Positions 54,601-62,453 of a DNA stretch of 64,000 nucleotides are shown here, one piece after another. Source of the stretch: Dromaius novaehollandiae (lineage: Eukaryota; Chordata; Aves; Casuariiformes; Dromaiidae); the NCBI RefSeq assembly GCF_036370855.1, contig NC_088099.1, positions 139,913,017 through 139,977,016 of the forward strand, written 5' to 3'. Every line of letters begins with the position of its first letter. Position 1 is the first letter of the stretch. The notes under the pieces were generated by a model, which was given only the letters and a program-made list of their open reading frames with translations, was not told the DNA's origin and ran no database searches. The position numbers were made by a program, and so were the translations under genes.

Positions 54601-57600
54601 AATGGTAGGCTGAAAGATGAGACACAAGTTTATAAGAATATGTACAGGCAAATGTGGAGCATCAGAGAGAGTGTAGTCTTTGGAAAACTGATTTGGGAAG
54701 CATCATTAGCTGAGATCATCTTTTACACTAAAAGTTTACAAGCATCCCAGAAAGACTGGACAAGTTCATGAGAGAAATCCTTTGAGCATTATTTATTTCA
54801 AATATAGCCAGTATTATTGTGAGGCTTTCTGATTATTGTGCTCTTTCACGTGTTCAGGAGTTCAAGAAATGCATTTGAAAGTTCAGATCCAAGACCTAGA
54901 GAATGATTATGATATGTTCCTGGTAGTGAAGGATTCCAGGAGCTCAATCTATTTATATCTTCAAAGGATGGTCTGAAGACATCATTGAATCTCTTGCCTT
55001 ATATTAGAAATATTTTGCATATCTGAACATTAGTTTGAGACTCAGAGCCTACTATAGCTTCTCACAACCTTTCTCTCTCAACATATTCATGCTTTATTTT
55101 CCTTTCTGAGTGTGCTCTGATTTCTATGTGGACTTTTATATTGGGGAAGAGTTGCTATATTTTGTGAAATTGCTATATTCCATGAGAATGTAGTTCTTAA
55201 AATCAATACATTGTCTTGTGTTAGTCTAAGAATTGGAGTGTTTGTTTTGGTTAATTGCATACTAAGAAGAGTCCTGGCATTTTACTTTAACAGGACAAAA
55301 AAACGAGTGATGTCCACCTCCTGATAGGCTACAAGAAGACTTGTTTCTTGCGTTCTTCCTGGAATTCTTAGCTGTGCATCTTTCCTATTTAGAACATGCA
55401 GTACATGCAGGAAATAAATCTCTTGGTCATCTGAGGTTTTAGGGACCCCTGCAGTCTAAATATTCCTATTTTCTATACAAGGTGAGTAAAAAGAAAGCTC
55501 AGCTCCCCCCAATTCATCTTTATTGTTTGAACTTGTAAGTGTTAGTACTTTTCTTGAAAAATATTATCTTGTAGCTATATTGTGGTAGGATTTCTAACAC
55601 AGTGGTCAGTTTAGAATGTGGGCTGGCTTATCTAAATAATTTCCATTTCTTTCATCACTTTTTAAAAATTTTCTAATTTTAGGTAGGCTACGCAACAGCT
55701 CTATGATATGGAGATTTAATCATAAGTATTATGTTTCCACTATGATGTGAAATTTCTTTAAACTCTCCCAAACCTTTTTTGAAAGAAAGTGGTGGTTGTC
55801 ACATTAAATACGAAGGGAAAGTATTCTTGCACTAAGGAGAGTATCCTCTCCTTAGAGGAGAGTCTCAAATGCCTTGATGCTTTTGGAAAGAACATATAGT
55901 CCCTCAGTTAATTAAGGCTGCTCAATTATTAGGCTTTACTGGCTAAATAAGAATGTGTCTTCTGCATGATTTTTATGAAGCCTGATGTATGAGTTTTAGA
56001 GATAATTTTTCTTCTGTCCTTATGGAAGCATAACTGACTGCTTTCACTGCTCTGCAAATGTACGGCTGATCTATCATGAGACATGCAGTCTTCTGTTGAA
56101 GGCTTAACTGTTTGATGGACACAGTATCATAATGCAAAGAACACATGAAACGTTATATTCCTTTACTTATTCCAGGTTGATCTTTGTTCTCAAAGAGTGT
56201 CTTCATCAGTCTTTCAGTTTTGTTTAGCAGAGACAACTGCAACTGCCAATTTTTGGAGGAAAATATAGCATTTCAGCAAGAAGAAATTGAGCAACCTGTA
56301 TCTTTCATTGTCTCAAATGCTTTAACAAGTGTAGCAGCTTCGTAAGTGTAATTGGGCATCATGAACTCTCCTATCTCTGGCTGCTTCAGTCATATACAGA
56401 AAAACTTATCATAGGCAGTTGGATTCTGGATATAGTAAAAAGATTGTTACATCTATTTTAGTATACTCCCTACTCTCAGCTCATCTTCAGGCACTTGTTT
56501 GAGAATCTGCTTTAGTAAAGAGGAGGTTCTTTTTTTACTTCGGAAGCTACAGCCAGTTCCCAGTCTGCACAGGGTGAAGGAGTTTTCCTCTTTGGTACTA
56601 GAATATAGCCATTGCAAAGGATATATTCTATTACCATTTCAACCACTTCATTTCAGACCTTTATCTACAGGTGACAGTTTAGAATGGTGACTCTAGCTTT
56701 TACTGGAGATTCTTCGTGCAGAAAGTGGTTCTCATCCTCAAATTTCAATGCACAGTTTCATGTCTTTATAAGGATGTAAGGACTTTCTGCAAATTCTTAT
56801 AGCTCTTTTTTGTTCTCCGGATGTCTGGTAAACCATCAGTTGTCTCCTCTGTATTCTGTGCAAATTCTGGAGTTTATTTGGGCCACAATGAACTTTGTGT
56901 TGGTCAGCACCTGTTTTCCTTAAGAATATTTTCTAGCCATGAAGGAAATAATGCTGTATTTGTTGCACAGGACATTTTTGTTGAAATCAGAGCCTTTGAT
57001 ACCTGTGATGCCTTATGTGATGCCTTATGTGACAGTGTATATGACACTTTTTGTTAGAGTCTACAGATTAAATCCATTGGTGGATCACTTTCCCTGTATT
57101 GCTTGGGGAAGCACGACATTTACCGCTGTAGTCAGATTTTCTAAAGATAAGAGATCCTTGGAGCATCTGCATATTTGTCTTCTATATCCAAAATGATCCT
57201 GGCAGAGATACCTCTGTGAGGTGACTCAAAAGCACAGGACACAAGATCTCCCGAAGAGTAAAGTTTGAACATCAGTGCTATGAAAATTATGGCAGCTTGA
57301 AATGCTGCCTCTTGTTACTGTTCATATCCAAGGTGACCACGTTCATATAATGGTGAGTGATATCATACTGATGGTTTATATCAGCAAACTAGAGAAATGG
57401 TATTCTCTCCTTTCCTGTATAATGACATGGCTCTGGACTTGACACATCCAGTACTGAATGTTTTCTAATTTTATTAGGTGCTGACAAGCTAAGATGCTGA
57501 CAAATTATATCAGTTGTCTCAGGCTATGGGGTGTTTTCTGCTGTTTTCAAGGATTTGCCAAAGAGATCCTTTTGCCTTGAATTCATATAGTTATCATCTG

Positions 57601-58870
57601 AGGTCTTGCTCCAAAGATAGCCTGAGCTTGAGCTTTCAGTTAGACACTTGAATGTTTTCCTGGTCAAGGGGATTCTGTACCTATTCTGAACTCCACTGCT
57701 TCTCAGAATTATCTTCAAAGTAAGCTTGGACTGGGCCTTAAGTTCTCACTATCTCCACCTGGCTGAGAGTGGCAACACATTGCCACTGTCAAGACTAGAT
57801 CTCATCAGACTCACGCAGAACTTGAGGAGCAAGTTTTTCTCAGCATCTATTTCTTCATTACTTCTCACTACTTTGGTCTTACTGTTTTTTAGTAAGTCAT
57901 GTTTTTGTTAATAGCAGAAAAGGCATATGTATTTAGCAGCATGGACTAGATGTTCAACCAGGTCAAAGATGCTTCTGCTCTTATAATTCTAACCTTCTTA
58001 CTAGATTTGAAGGAGTTTGGGTTGCTAGTCAGCTCCATTATTTCACTTTGTGGTAGTGTCTTCCTGTCTGCGGCCCACTGAGATCTCTTCTATGTTTTTC
58101 CATCCTGCAGTCCTGAGAAAGTGAAGTGGTTTTCCATACCTAAGGATCCCTTTTCATAGAGAAACTTAAATTAGTGCTTGTGACCACGATGGGGAGACCA
58201 TTTAATTGCTTTTTGACTTACTCACTTCTGAATCTTCTTGAGTACCGTTGCTCTTAAAAAAAGAGAGATCCATGCTTTGATAGTTGATCCCCTTTATACT
58301 GTGGAGGTTATTTAAATGCAAAATAATTTTTACCTATATTTACACAGAAGCAGACGTTTCAAGAACTTCCCTTGTTTTTTGTGATATAGAGAGGTAAGGA
58401 GACCCTTCTACTTCCTCAAAATTTTTTAATGGATTTCATATTGTCTCAGTGTCTCTTGTGGGACCATTGAAATTGGCCTGCATTCTATGATCAGAAGTGT
58501 ACCTCAGATTATATTGATTGCATTGATGAGGACATCTCCACCTGCACTGTCAATGAGTGATGTGCAGAAACATCCAGAAATAGTGTTGCTTTTGGCAAAG
58601 TGATCCTGCAATCATATTTTTCCCAAAGGATTCCAAGACCTATCTCAAGGTAATTTATGCTTTAGCCTAGAAGGACCTAGAATATAGAGCATATGTGAAC
58701 AAACATTTGTGTGGGAAAGAATGATTTGTCAATAACTGGAATACTTTGGGATTTGTTATCCATACGAACATTTACACCATCTATGTTGCCTTACCTTCAT
58801 AGTGCTTTAAACTTCCTGGATTTACTGCTTGAAGTAAATTGAGGAAAAACAGTGCATTTGACCTGACTCT

Positions 58871-58928
<58 letters not shown>

Positions 58929-61900
58929 ATATACACACACACGCACCCTTTTCCCATGAAGGCTCAATATATCTTATAATACCATTATATCAAAAAAATC
59001 TCTGGTTGTGCACAGTTACTTAATGTATGAAAGCATAGGGAAGGAAAAATCAAAAACTCTTCATGATTCTCAAAGATGGGCAGAGTTCCTGAGTAAGCTG
59101 CAGAAACTATGACAAAATTTAAACAGCTGTATGAGTAGAGTATGGAACACACACACTGAAGAATCATAGTTCTTTATGCTATAGTCCATTTGCTTTTTTG
59201 CTTGAGATACTTAGGTTCCTCTTGCATCCATGCTTAAAGTGCGTTGACCTGCAGAGTCGTTTGTGGCCTTGCATGCATCAAAACAATTTTACTCCACATG
59301 AAAGGTACAGGAAATCAGAGTGGAATAACTGTTATTTGGTTCCTTTCATTTCTTTCCAGCTTCAGCACAGGTCTGCTTTCTCTCTACTGTTCAGATGAAT
59401 TGCTGGCTTGCTCTTGGTGTTTTGATATTTAATTCTTTTTATAATCATAGTTGTTTTGGAAGGGATTTCTGAAGCCATTTAGTCATGATCTTGCCCAAAG
59501 CAGGATTAACTATACTTATACCTATTTTAAGAAAAGATTTTTTTTTTAGGGTTTTCAGTGATGGCTATTGCAGAACTTCCCTGGACAAAGCAGATAATTA
59601 ATTGCCCAGTGGCATTTGGTCAGTATTTTAGAATAGGTTTTAGTTTCTTCAGGTAACTGGCAAAATTAAGGCACCTATCTCTGATGGAACAATTAATGAA
59701 ACCCATTCCAGAATTGGGTCACAAGACTGTTGTACACAAATTTTCTGTTTTGAAAGTGATCTGGTTCTGATCTGAGTAGTTCAAATGAGTTTTATCAGAG
59801 ACTATGGGATTCAGTAACTCTTTAAGAACTGACCAGAAACCATTACTAAAAAGTGTAGTAGAATGGTTTGTCCAGGGACAGATTTACAATTGAAGTTTCC
59901 TCGAGTCGTCAAAGAATTGCCTTGAACTCCTCTTATTTGGGTGAATATTGTAATTATTTCTGACCACATCTAACTATTTGCTCTTTGGCCCCCTTGCATT
60001 CTGTATGCATTACATACTGTATCTTCACAAATTCTTTGTCACTGATCCTTTACAGCATCAGCCTCTTGACCATCTTCATCAGTCTGCCTGTAACTCATAG
60101 TCCACTTGTAGTTATAACTCTCATAAGTCATGGTTATGTCACAGCGCCTGATACTACTCACACTGGTGCTGTTGGCTTCTTTCTATCTCATTGCTGACCT
60201 GACTGGTGTGCAGGAAAGTGTAGTACAGGCAGACCTATGGAAGTCTAAAGAACAGAGGTGTCACTACTCTCTAATATGATAGCTCCTAACTGAATTATGT
60301 TAAACGTGGAAGAACCAGAGTACTTCTGCTTTCATATTGCCTCCTTTCAGACAGAAAGACCTCTGTTGCTCTTTCTCATTATCATCTAAGGATAATTCGG
60401 GCCGTTTGCTTGCATGCTCTCAGCTCTGTTATTCCTAACATGCTTGTGTGGTGGCATGCTTTACCCCATATAGTATATCTTGGTCATCTCCAGTGTTTTA
60501 ATTTACAAGGAACAAGATCTTTTTGATCTATGCCAAGATTGTCAAGGGTGTTTTTTGTCTCAGCAATTGAAAACAGGCCTAGTAACCCTTTGTATTTAAG
60601 AACTGCCTAGCTCAGTAGCTGACTATGCAGTCAGCTATCAAGTAGCAAAAGTAGTGCCTCCTGTTTCACTTAGGTCTCTGTTAGGGCTATTACAGCTTCT
60701 ACAATATCTCTGAAAAATGTCTGCATTATGAATTTGTGTAAAGCGGTCACTTATGGCTCAAAAAACAGGATCTTACAGGAGTGTGGCATTGCTAAAGCTT
60801 CTGGGTCATGTTTTGCATTTTGGAAACATCATGCTGCTGTCTCAGTTCTCTTAGGACTGTGAGTTTCTGTCTTCCTCACATTGGTCAACTACTTGAGAGT
60901 AACAATAAGTTGACTTTGGCTATGGACAATCTTTTAATAGAGGAAAGACAATTGTAATACATGCTACATACATGGTATATGGTAAATATTGTTCATCAAG
61001 ATGCATAATGACAGTGTTCTCTGTTCTCTTGGTTTGTTCTTCTATCTTACTTGGATTTTAGGAAGGCAAATTAAGTTGACGTGGGCCTGCACTGCCTTAC
61101 AAAGTGCAAAAGTGTTCGAGGAGTATGTACAAGATACTGCTGACTTTACAAGTCAGTAAATACACAAGTACACAAGACTGTATATTTAGGAATCAGCAGG
61201 TCACATGCACTGAAAGTGGAATATTTGTGTATGTGTGTGGATGAAATAATCCATGAAGTTTAGTCCTTGTGCAGTAGCCTTTGTATTTTATAAAGAAGTT
61301 TATTTTCTTCTTTTAACTGAGTAAATGGCACCCTGTATTAAAGGAGGTTATCTTTGAGAGAAACATTTTGGCCTCCAGTTCAACTAAGGATATGGCTAAT
61401 CAGTGCAGGGTTTGCAGATTAAGTTTGAGAAACAGTGTGTGTGGCCTATGAAGATCCTTACAGTACCGTTTAGTTTTATCATTCTGATTCAGCAGATACC
61501 CTCAGTGATAGTAACAGTTTATTTTTCAGTGATCCCATTCTTCTGCAAAGAAACATTTGGTTGGAGAACATTAAGTTCTAATGATAGAGGTTATATTCAG
61601 TCTGTCAAAGGACTATCAATGTTTACCTGTGGGGAGTTTTTTATTTGTTTTAGTTTGTTCTCTGCTGTGTGATCTGATGGTCTAATCTAGTAGTATTTTA
61701 AGTTCACTTCTGTTAAATAGTTCACTTCTAATAATTTTTTTTTGCTTATTACTATATAAAATGAACTAAAATTGTGTTATGTTAATTAAGAATTATACAA
61801 ATAACAAAATGAATTCATTCAGCAGACTAACCTGCACCACAGCACTGGTATGAAGTACTCCATACCTCAGACATGGTCATATATTATAAGACAGATGAAC

Positions 61901-62453
61901 TGAGGTTGTGTAAGCAGTATTAACATTTTCAGACACAAGGGCTGTTATTGCCACCTTCTTCTCATCCAAAAATGATAGTGTTATATTACAGATTAATAAT
62001 ACAGATATGCAGGGCAAAAATGGGTACATGTAATAGTTTGATATCAATGAACTGTCAGGGTATAGGCTTGCAAATGAAGAGAATTTTAAGTTTTGAGGAA
62101 GAGCATGGTGTATTCAGCATCAAATCAGCAGGATGATAAAATTCTGCTCTTGATTTTGATTTAAAAATATTTTAGATTTACTTATTCAATAAAGTTTTCT
62201 TTTTATTTTAGCTCATGTACTTTATAAACAAATAATGTGAAATAATATCACTTTGTTTTATTTCAATAGTTCAAGAACAAAGAAGACCTATCAGTCAGAA
62301 ATAAAGACTGTCTGCAAAAGCATGCAGAAGATTGAAGAGCAAGTAAAAAGAGTAAATAAAGATCTCTATGGTGTTGAAATGTCTTATGGTGAAAAAAAAA
62401 AAAAGTATGAGGACTTGCAAAAAAAAATAACCAGTGAAAAAATCCATTACAAG
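21402..62453 (+). CDS. CCDC178: Coiled-coil protein gene, N-terminal 484 codons in 11 coding exons (probable CCDC178)
   Basis: Exons join as 21402-21459, 23400-23527, 24167-24201, 26578-26672, 28064-28264, 34750-34970, 37105-37247, 44863-45016, 53150-53245, 53360-53496 and 62270-62453. Together they make 1452 nt, or 484 codons, with no stop. All introns are GT-AG and every phase matches. Residues 1-30 are short and polar. Residues 31-46 form a Ser/Cys/Asn/Thr/Pro segment, and most of 49-484 is charged Leu/Glu/Lys coiled coil. I assign CCDC178 from remembered family features (RSC...NTP.PC.NKAI, SLWRLQQLP.AVQKE, KKHSPLLEEKL). The main alternative is another long coiled-coil gene such as CCDC175, whose remembered sequence fits poorly. 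The precise function of CCDC178 is not well established; the RFX-like promoter site hints at ciliated or testis expression. The 3' half lies outside the window. Confidence 0.68.
21460..23399 (+). other. Intron 2 (1.9 kb)
   Basis: AT-rich, with nothing recognisable except a short direct repeat near 22155-22195 (GTATCCT...AGGCTGCTGG twice). Confidence 0.5.
23400..23527 (+). CDS. CCDC178: Exon 3: conserved N-terminal segment, residues 20-62
   Basis: The acceptor cttcttttctgcag and donor CAACAG|gtatgt frame 128 nt. The segment reads KSKCITTRQ, then RSCAFINTPLPCINKAIHH, then a coil start IQELEVKLEKCFQQ. Cys32, Asn36, Thr37, Pro38, Pro40, Cys41, Asn43 and Lys44 form the compact motif I associate with the CCDC178 N-terminus. 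It ends in phase 0. This is the most distinctive exon for an ortholog check. Confidence 0.85.
23528..24166 (+). other. Intron 3 (639 bp)
   Basis: No feature seen apart from an AT-rich palindromic patch at about 23740-23790. Confidence 0.5.
24167..24201 (+). CDS. CCDC178: Exon 4: 35-nt microexon, residues 63-73 plus two bases
   Basis: The acceptor tttttgcttttgcag and the strong donor CCGTG|gtaaga bound 35 nt reading YDHVFKEEKIP. The final TG joins the G of exon 5 to make Trp74. It is needed for frame: exon 3 ends in phase 0 while exon 5 must be entered after two bases. That phase bridge is the main support for so short an exon. Confidence 0.75.
24202..26577 (+). other. Intron 4 (2.4 kb)
   Basis: AT-rich and non-coding. 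It contains a perfect 16-bp inverted repeat at 25216-25252 (listed separately) and a pyrimidine-rich stretch at about 25380-25740 of unknown origin. Confidence 0.5.
25216..25252. repeat. Perfect hairpin, 16-bp arms, 5-nt loop
   Basis: TTTGAAATACACTAAA is followed by TGCTG and then its exact reverse complement. No flanking transposon or RNA family was recognised. Confidence 0.9.
26578..26672 (+). CDS. CCDC178: Exon 5: polar linker, residues 74-105 plus one base
   Basis: The acceptor gattttatctacag and donor TGTAAAG|gtaaaa frame 95 nt. It reads KTEKVSAESNEDTWLSLSTR, then LDFQDANVSCK. This is a Ser/Asp/Glu-rich linker rather than strong coiled coil. The other two frames carry stops. The last G completes Asp106 with the AT of exon 6. 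Confidence 0.8.
26673..28063 (+). other. Intron 5 (1.4 kb)
   Basis: It contains C8T13 at 27063-27083 and, in its last 240 bases, a tandem duplication that repeats the exon 6 acceptor region. Confidence 0.55.
27063..27083. repeat. C8T13 homopolymer pair
   Basis: Eight C then thirteen T residues; low-complexity pyrimidine tract. Confidence 0.9.
27838..28068 (+). repeat. Diverged tandem duplication spanning the exon 6 acceptor
   Basis: The upstream copy runs from about 27838 to 27942 and the downstream copy from about 27963 to 28068, with an offset of 125-128 bases. Matching landmarks in order are GATACATGTGAA / GATACGTGTGAA, ATTGAGAATGAA in both, AATAAAG/GTAAAGA, CTTAAGCCTTC / TTTAAGCTTTC, an A-rich run, then TTTTTAAAGACAGCAA / TTTTTAAAGATAGCAA. 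The second copy supplies the real acceptor and first codons of exon 6. Confidence 0.85.
28064..28264 (+). CDS. CCDC178: Exon 6: coiled coil and WRLQQLP hinge, residues 106-172 plus one base
   Basis: The acceptor tgtatttttaaag has few pyrimidines beyond its T run; the donor is AAAAAG|gtattg. The 201 nt encode a Leu-rich heptad region (LLLEVTELIKRLD), a basic/acidic stretch (EALEQEKQRRKK-type, about 135-150) and the hinge SLWRLQQLPAAVQK near 159-172. I recall this hinge as typical of CCDC178 proteins. The closing G makes Glu173 with the AA of exon 7. Confidence 0.88.
28817..28852. repeat. (AAAC)n-like low-complexity tract
   Basis: Repeated AAAC/AAAAC units with A runs. Confidence 0.8.
29387..29871 (+). 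mobile_element. CR1 LINE 3' end
   Basis: Sense orientation. It opens with ctctactcggcacttgtgag (the SLYSALVRP coding region), continues through CAAAGGGCCACAAAGAT, GGAGCATTTCTTGTATGA, AAGCTGAGAGAGCAGGGACT, AAGCAGTGGAACAGGTTGCC and GGAGGTTGTGGAGTCT, and ends TTCTGTGATTGTATGAT. That order and the terminal ATTCTATGAT-like octamer repeat are diagnostic of CR1. It is heavily 5'-truncated, and a small internal insertion near 29590-29625 interrupts it. Confidence 0.93.
34750..34970 (+). CDS. CCDC178: Exon 7: coiled coil, residues 173-246
   Basis: The acceptor atctttttaacag and donor GGAAAA|gtaagt frame 221 nt. It continues EYETHTQDMLELQWHF, a Gln/Lys/Glu-rich coil, and MKKHSPLLEEKLNLEGEAM near 221-239. 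The exon is a 73-codon open stretch; other frames are broken. It ends in phase 0. KKHSPLLEEKL is one of the features I associate with this family. Confidence 0.92.
34971..37104 (+). other. Intron 7 (2.1 kb)
   Basis: AT-rich, with no recognised element. A somewhat richer stretch at 36620-37000 has an open frame of 125 codons but no splice support or recognisable protein. Confidence 0.5.
37105..37247 (+). CDS. CCDC178: Exon 8: coiled coil, residues 247-293 plus two bases
   Basis: The acceptor ttttattttcttag and donor ATACAA|gtaaga frame 143 nt. It encodes ASKIYSDVHCELVEIQK, then a heptad run through MKRIDEEAEKEIKSMSQKIK to EMLFSQY. The last AA plus the G opening exon 9 makes Lys294. Confidence 0.9.
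37248..44862 (+). other. Intron 8 (7.6 kb)
   Basis: It contains an ancient CR1-like relic at about 41590-42370. A block at 37790-38460 has several minus-strand open frames that I could not assign. Other parts (38.8-40.4 and 42.6-44.7 kb) are unique-looking non-coding DNA. Confidence 0.5.
41590..42370 (-). mobile_element. Ancient CR1-like LINE relic
   Basis: On the plus strand, several phrases in the correct order resemble the reverse complement of old amniote CR1 elements. These are CTAACACCTTGTTAGCTTC (about 41858), a 'first word then thymidine-rich' segment through 41900-42000, TTTTAGGTCTTGACTGTTCT (about 42098), and AACCATGTTGTTGACCTATTC followed by ATTGATCATTTAATC (42210-42257). No coding capacity remains. 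Boundaries are approximate and the family call rests on memory. Confidence 0.45.
44863..45016 (+). CDS. CCDC178: Exon 9: coiled coil, residues 294-345
   Basis: The acceptor tgtatttctattag and donor AGCAAA|gtgagt frame 154 nt. It encodes SELKHSEFIWTKYCIKLKE, then TEEKIIKDEKHLEELVKQKA and EIHEDAKCWNSK. It is strongly charged, with regular Leu/Ile spacing. It ends in phase 0. Confidence 0.9.
45642..45732. repeat. (GT)n microsatellite followed by AT-rich tract
   Basis: An imperfect TG dinucleotide array to about 45686 is followed by TATAAATATATA-type repeats to about 45732. Confidence 0.92.
46083..46094. repeat. G12 homopolymer
   Basis: Twelve G residues directly after a T run; length uncertain in practice. 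Confidence 0.9.
47480..47860 (-). mobile_element. Possible old CR1-like relic
   Basis: Segments such as CTCTAGACAACAAATTCTTTCAGTCTGTATCTT (47770-47802, described in parts) recall the 'ccagctctctcagcctgtc' part of reverse-oriented CR1. The similarity is weak and the borders are unknown. Confidence 0.25.
48740..50260 (-). mobile_element. Long ancient CR1-like LINE copy
   Basis: The plus strand shows the reverse-complement hallmarks of an old amniote CR1 in the right order. These are AGAAGGGATTTTAGGAAATCATCTAGTC (48751-48779, in parts), TCTGTGGACTTTCTCCAG (about 49098) and CTACTCCAGCTGGGGC (49158). Then come TTTTGTATCATCTGTAG (about 49431), ACAGACACCTGTGGGGTCCC (about 49519), TTCAACCAGTTGTAATC (49577), GAAAGCCTTACTAAAATTAA (about 49665), TCACATCTACTGCTTCCC (about 49691), ATCTCCAGTTCTCTGGAAC (49920) and TGGGCCCTGCTTAC (about 50047). 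It covers the RT region and 3' end over about 1.5 kb but has no open frame. The order of landmarks makes the call good; the subfamily is not determined. Confidence 0.75.
50575..51135. other. GC-rich unassigned block
   Basis: About 560 bases stand out from the AT-rich surroundings, with purine-rich wording such as GGGAGCAGCAAGGGCCAGCT and repeated AGGTTCAGCCAAGAG / AGGTTAAGCCAGGAC phrases. It has no open frame of note. It could be a solo LTR, a decayed retrocopy or a regulatory element; I do not recognise it. Confidence 0.4.
53150..53245 (+). CDS. CCDC178: Exon 10: coiled coil, residues 346-377
   Basis: The acceptor gaaatattttctag and donor AAATTA|gtaagt frame exactly 96 nt (32 codons, phase 0 at both ends). 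It reads IEDLNNKIAAQGNENIKILD, then ACSEVMKATEKL. Because it is symmetric, skipping it would keep the frame. Confidence 0.88.
53246..53359 (+). other. Intron 10 (114 bp)
   Basis: This is a very short intron among multi-kilobase ones. Its 3' end contains ATGTCTTA twice in tandem, giving two overlapping branch-point-like TCTTAAT motifs before the cattag acceptor. Confidence 0.8.
53360..53496 (+). CDS. CCDC178: Exon 11: coiled coil, residues 378-422 plus two bases
   Basis: The acceptor taatgctcattag and donor AATAG|gtaatt frame 137 nt. It reads KSTWEGNLQTIKQKLLNISE, then ALNDLKCENGELQGENEEFL and QKSAN. The last AG is completed by T to Ser423. Both the exon 12 acceptor and the broken exon-like stretch at 54557 offer that T. 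Confidence 0.9.
54557..54976 (+). pseudogene. Frame-broken exon-like stretch (possible decayed exon)
   Basis: A good acceptor (tatttttttcttcatag) is followed in the phase required by exon 11 by SCKAVKKDLALV and a TGA at 54592-54594. One base out of frame, a second open stretch reads LSEVLNGRLKDETQVYKNMY and on to a stop at 54769-54771. A third at about 54842-54976 contains VQEMHLKVQIQDLENDYDMF. The pieces look like coiled-coil coding sequence broken by frameshifts. It may be a decayed exon of this gene, a fragment of a copied transcript, or a short alternative 3' exon ending at the first stop. No donor was found. Confidence 0.45.
58876..58946. repeat. (AT)n then (AC)n microsatellite
   Basis: A long TA dinucleotide run to about 58932, interrupted by GTATG, passes into ACACAC to 58946. 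Confidence 0.95.
62270..62453 (+). CDS. CCDC178: Exon 12: coiled coil with A13 tract, residues 423-484
   Basis: The acceptor gttttatttcaatag starts a 61-codon stretch reading SRTKKTYQSEIKTVCKSMQK, then IEEQVKRVNKDLYGVEMSYG, then a Lys run. The Lys run is encoded by 13 consecutive A bases at 62392-62404. The proposed donor ATTACAAG|gttgta is weak, but it is the GT that ends a full codon before the in-frame TAA at 62466-62468. If it is not used, this would be a terminal exon ending VVYF. Later exons are expected outside the window. Confidence 0.85.

Larger units (their letters stand above)
53497..62269 (+). other. Intron 11 (8.8 kb)
   Basis: It contains the frame-broken exon-like region at 54557-54976, an AT/AC microsatellite at 58876-58946 and, across about 55.3-61.1 kb, a long block of pyrimidine-rich DNA with no coding sense. 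That block might be an old antisense-oriented element, but I recognise no family. Confidence 0.5.

Noticed and set aside
57001..57030. Short tandem GATGCCTTATGT repeat
   Set aside because: Only two units; too short to call a minisatellite or a CRISPR-like array.
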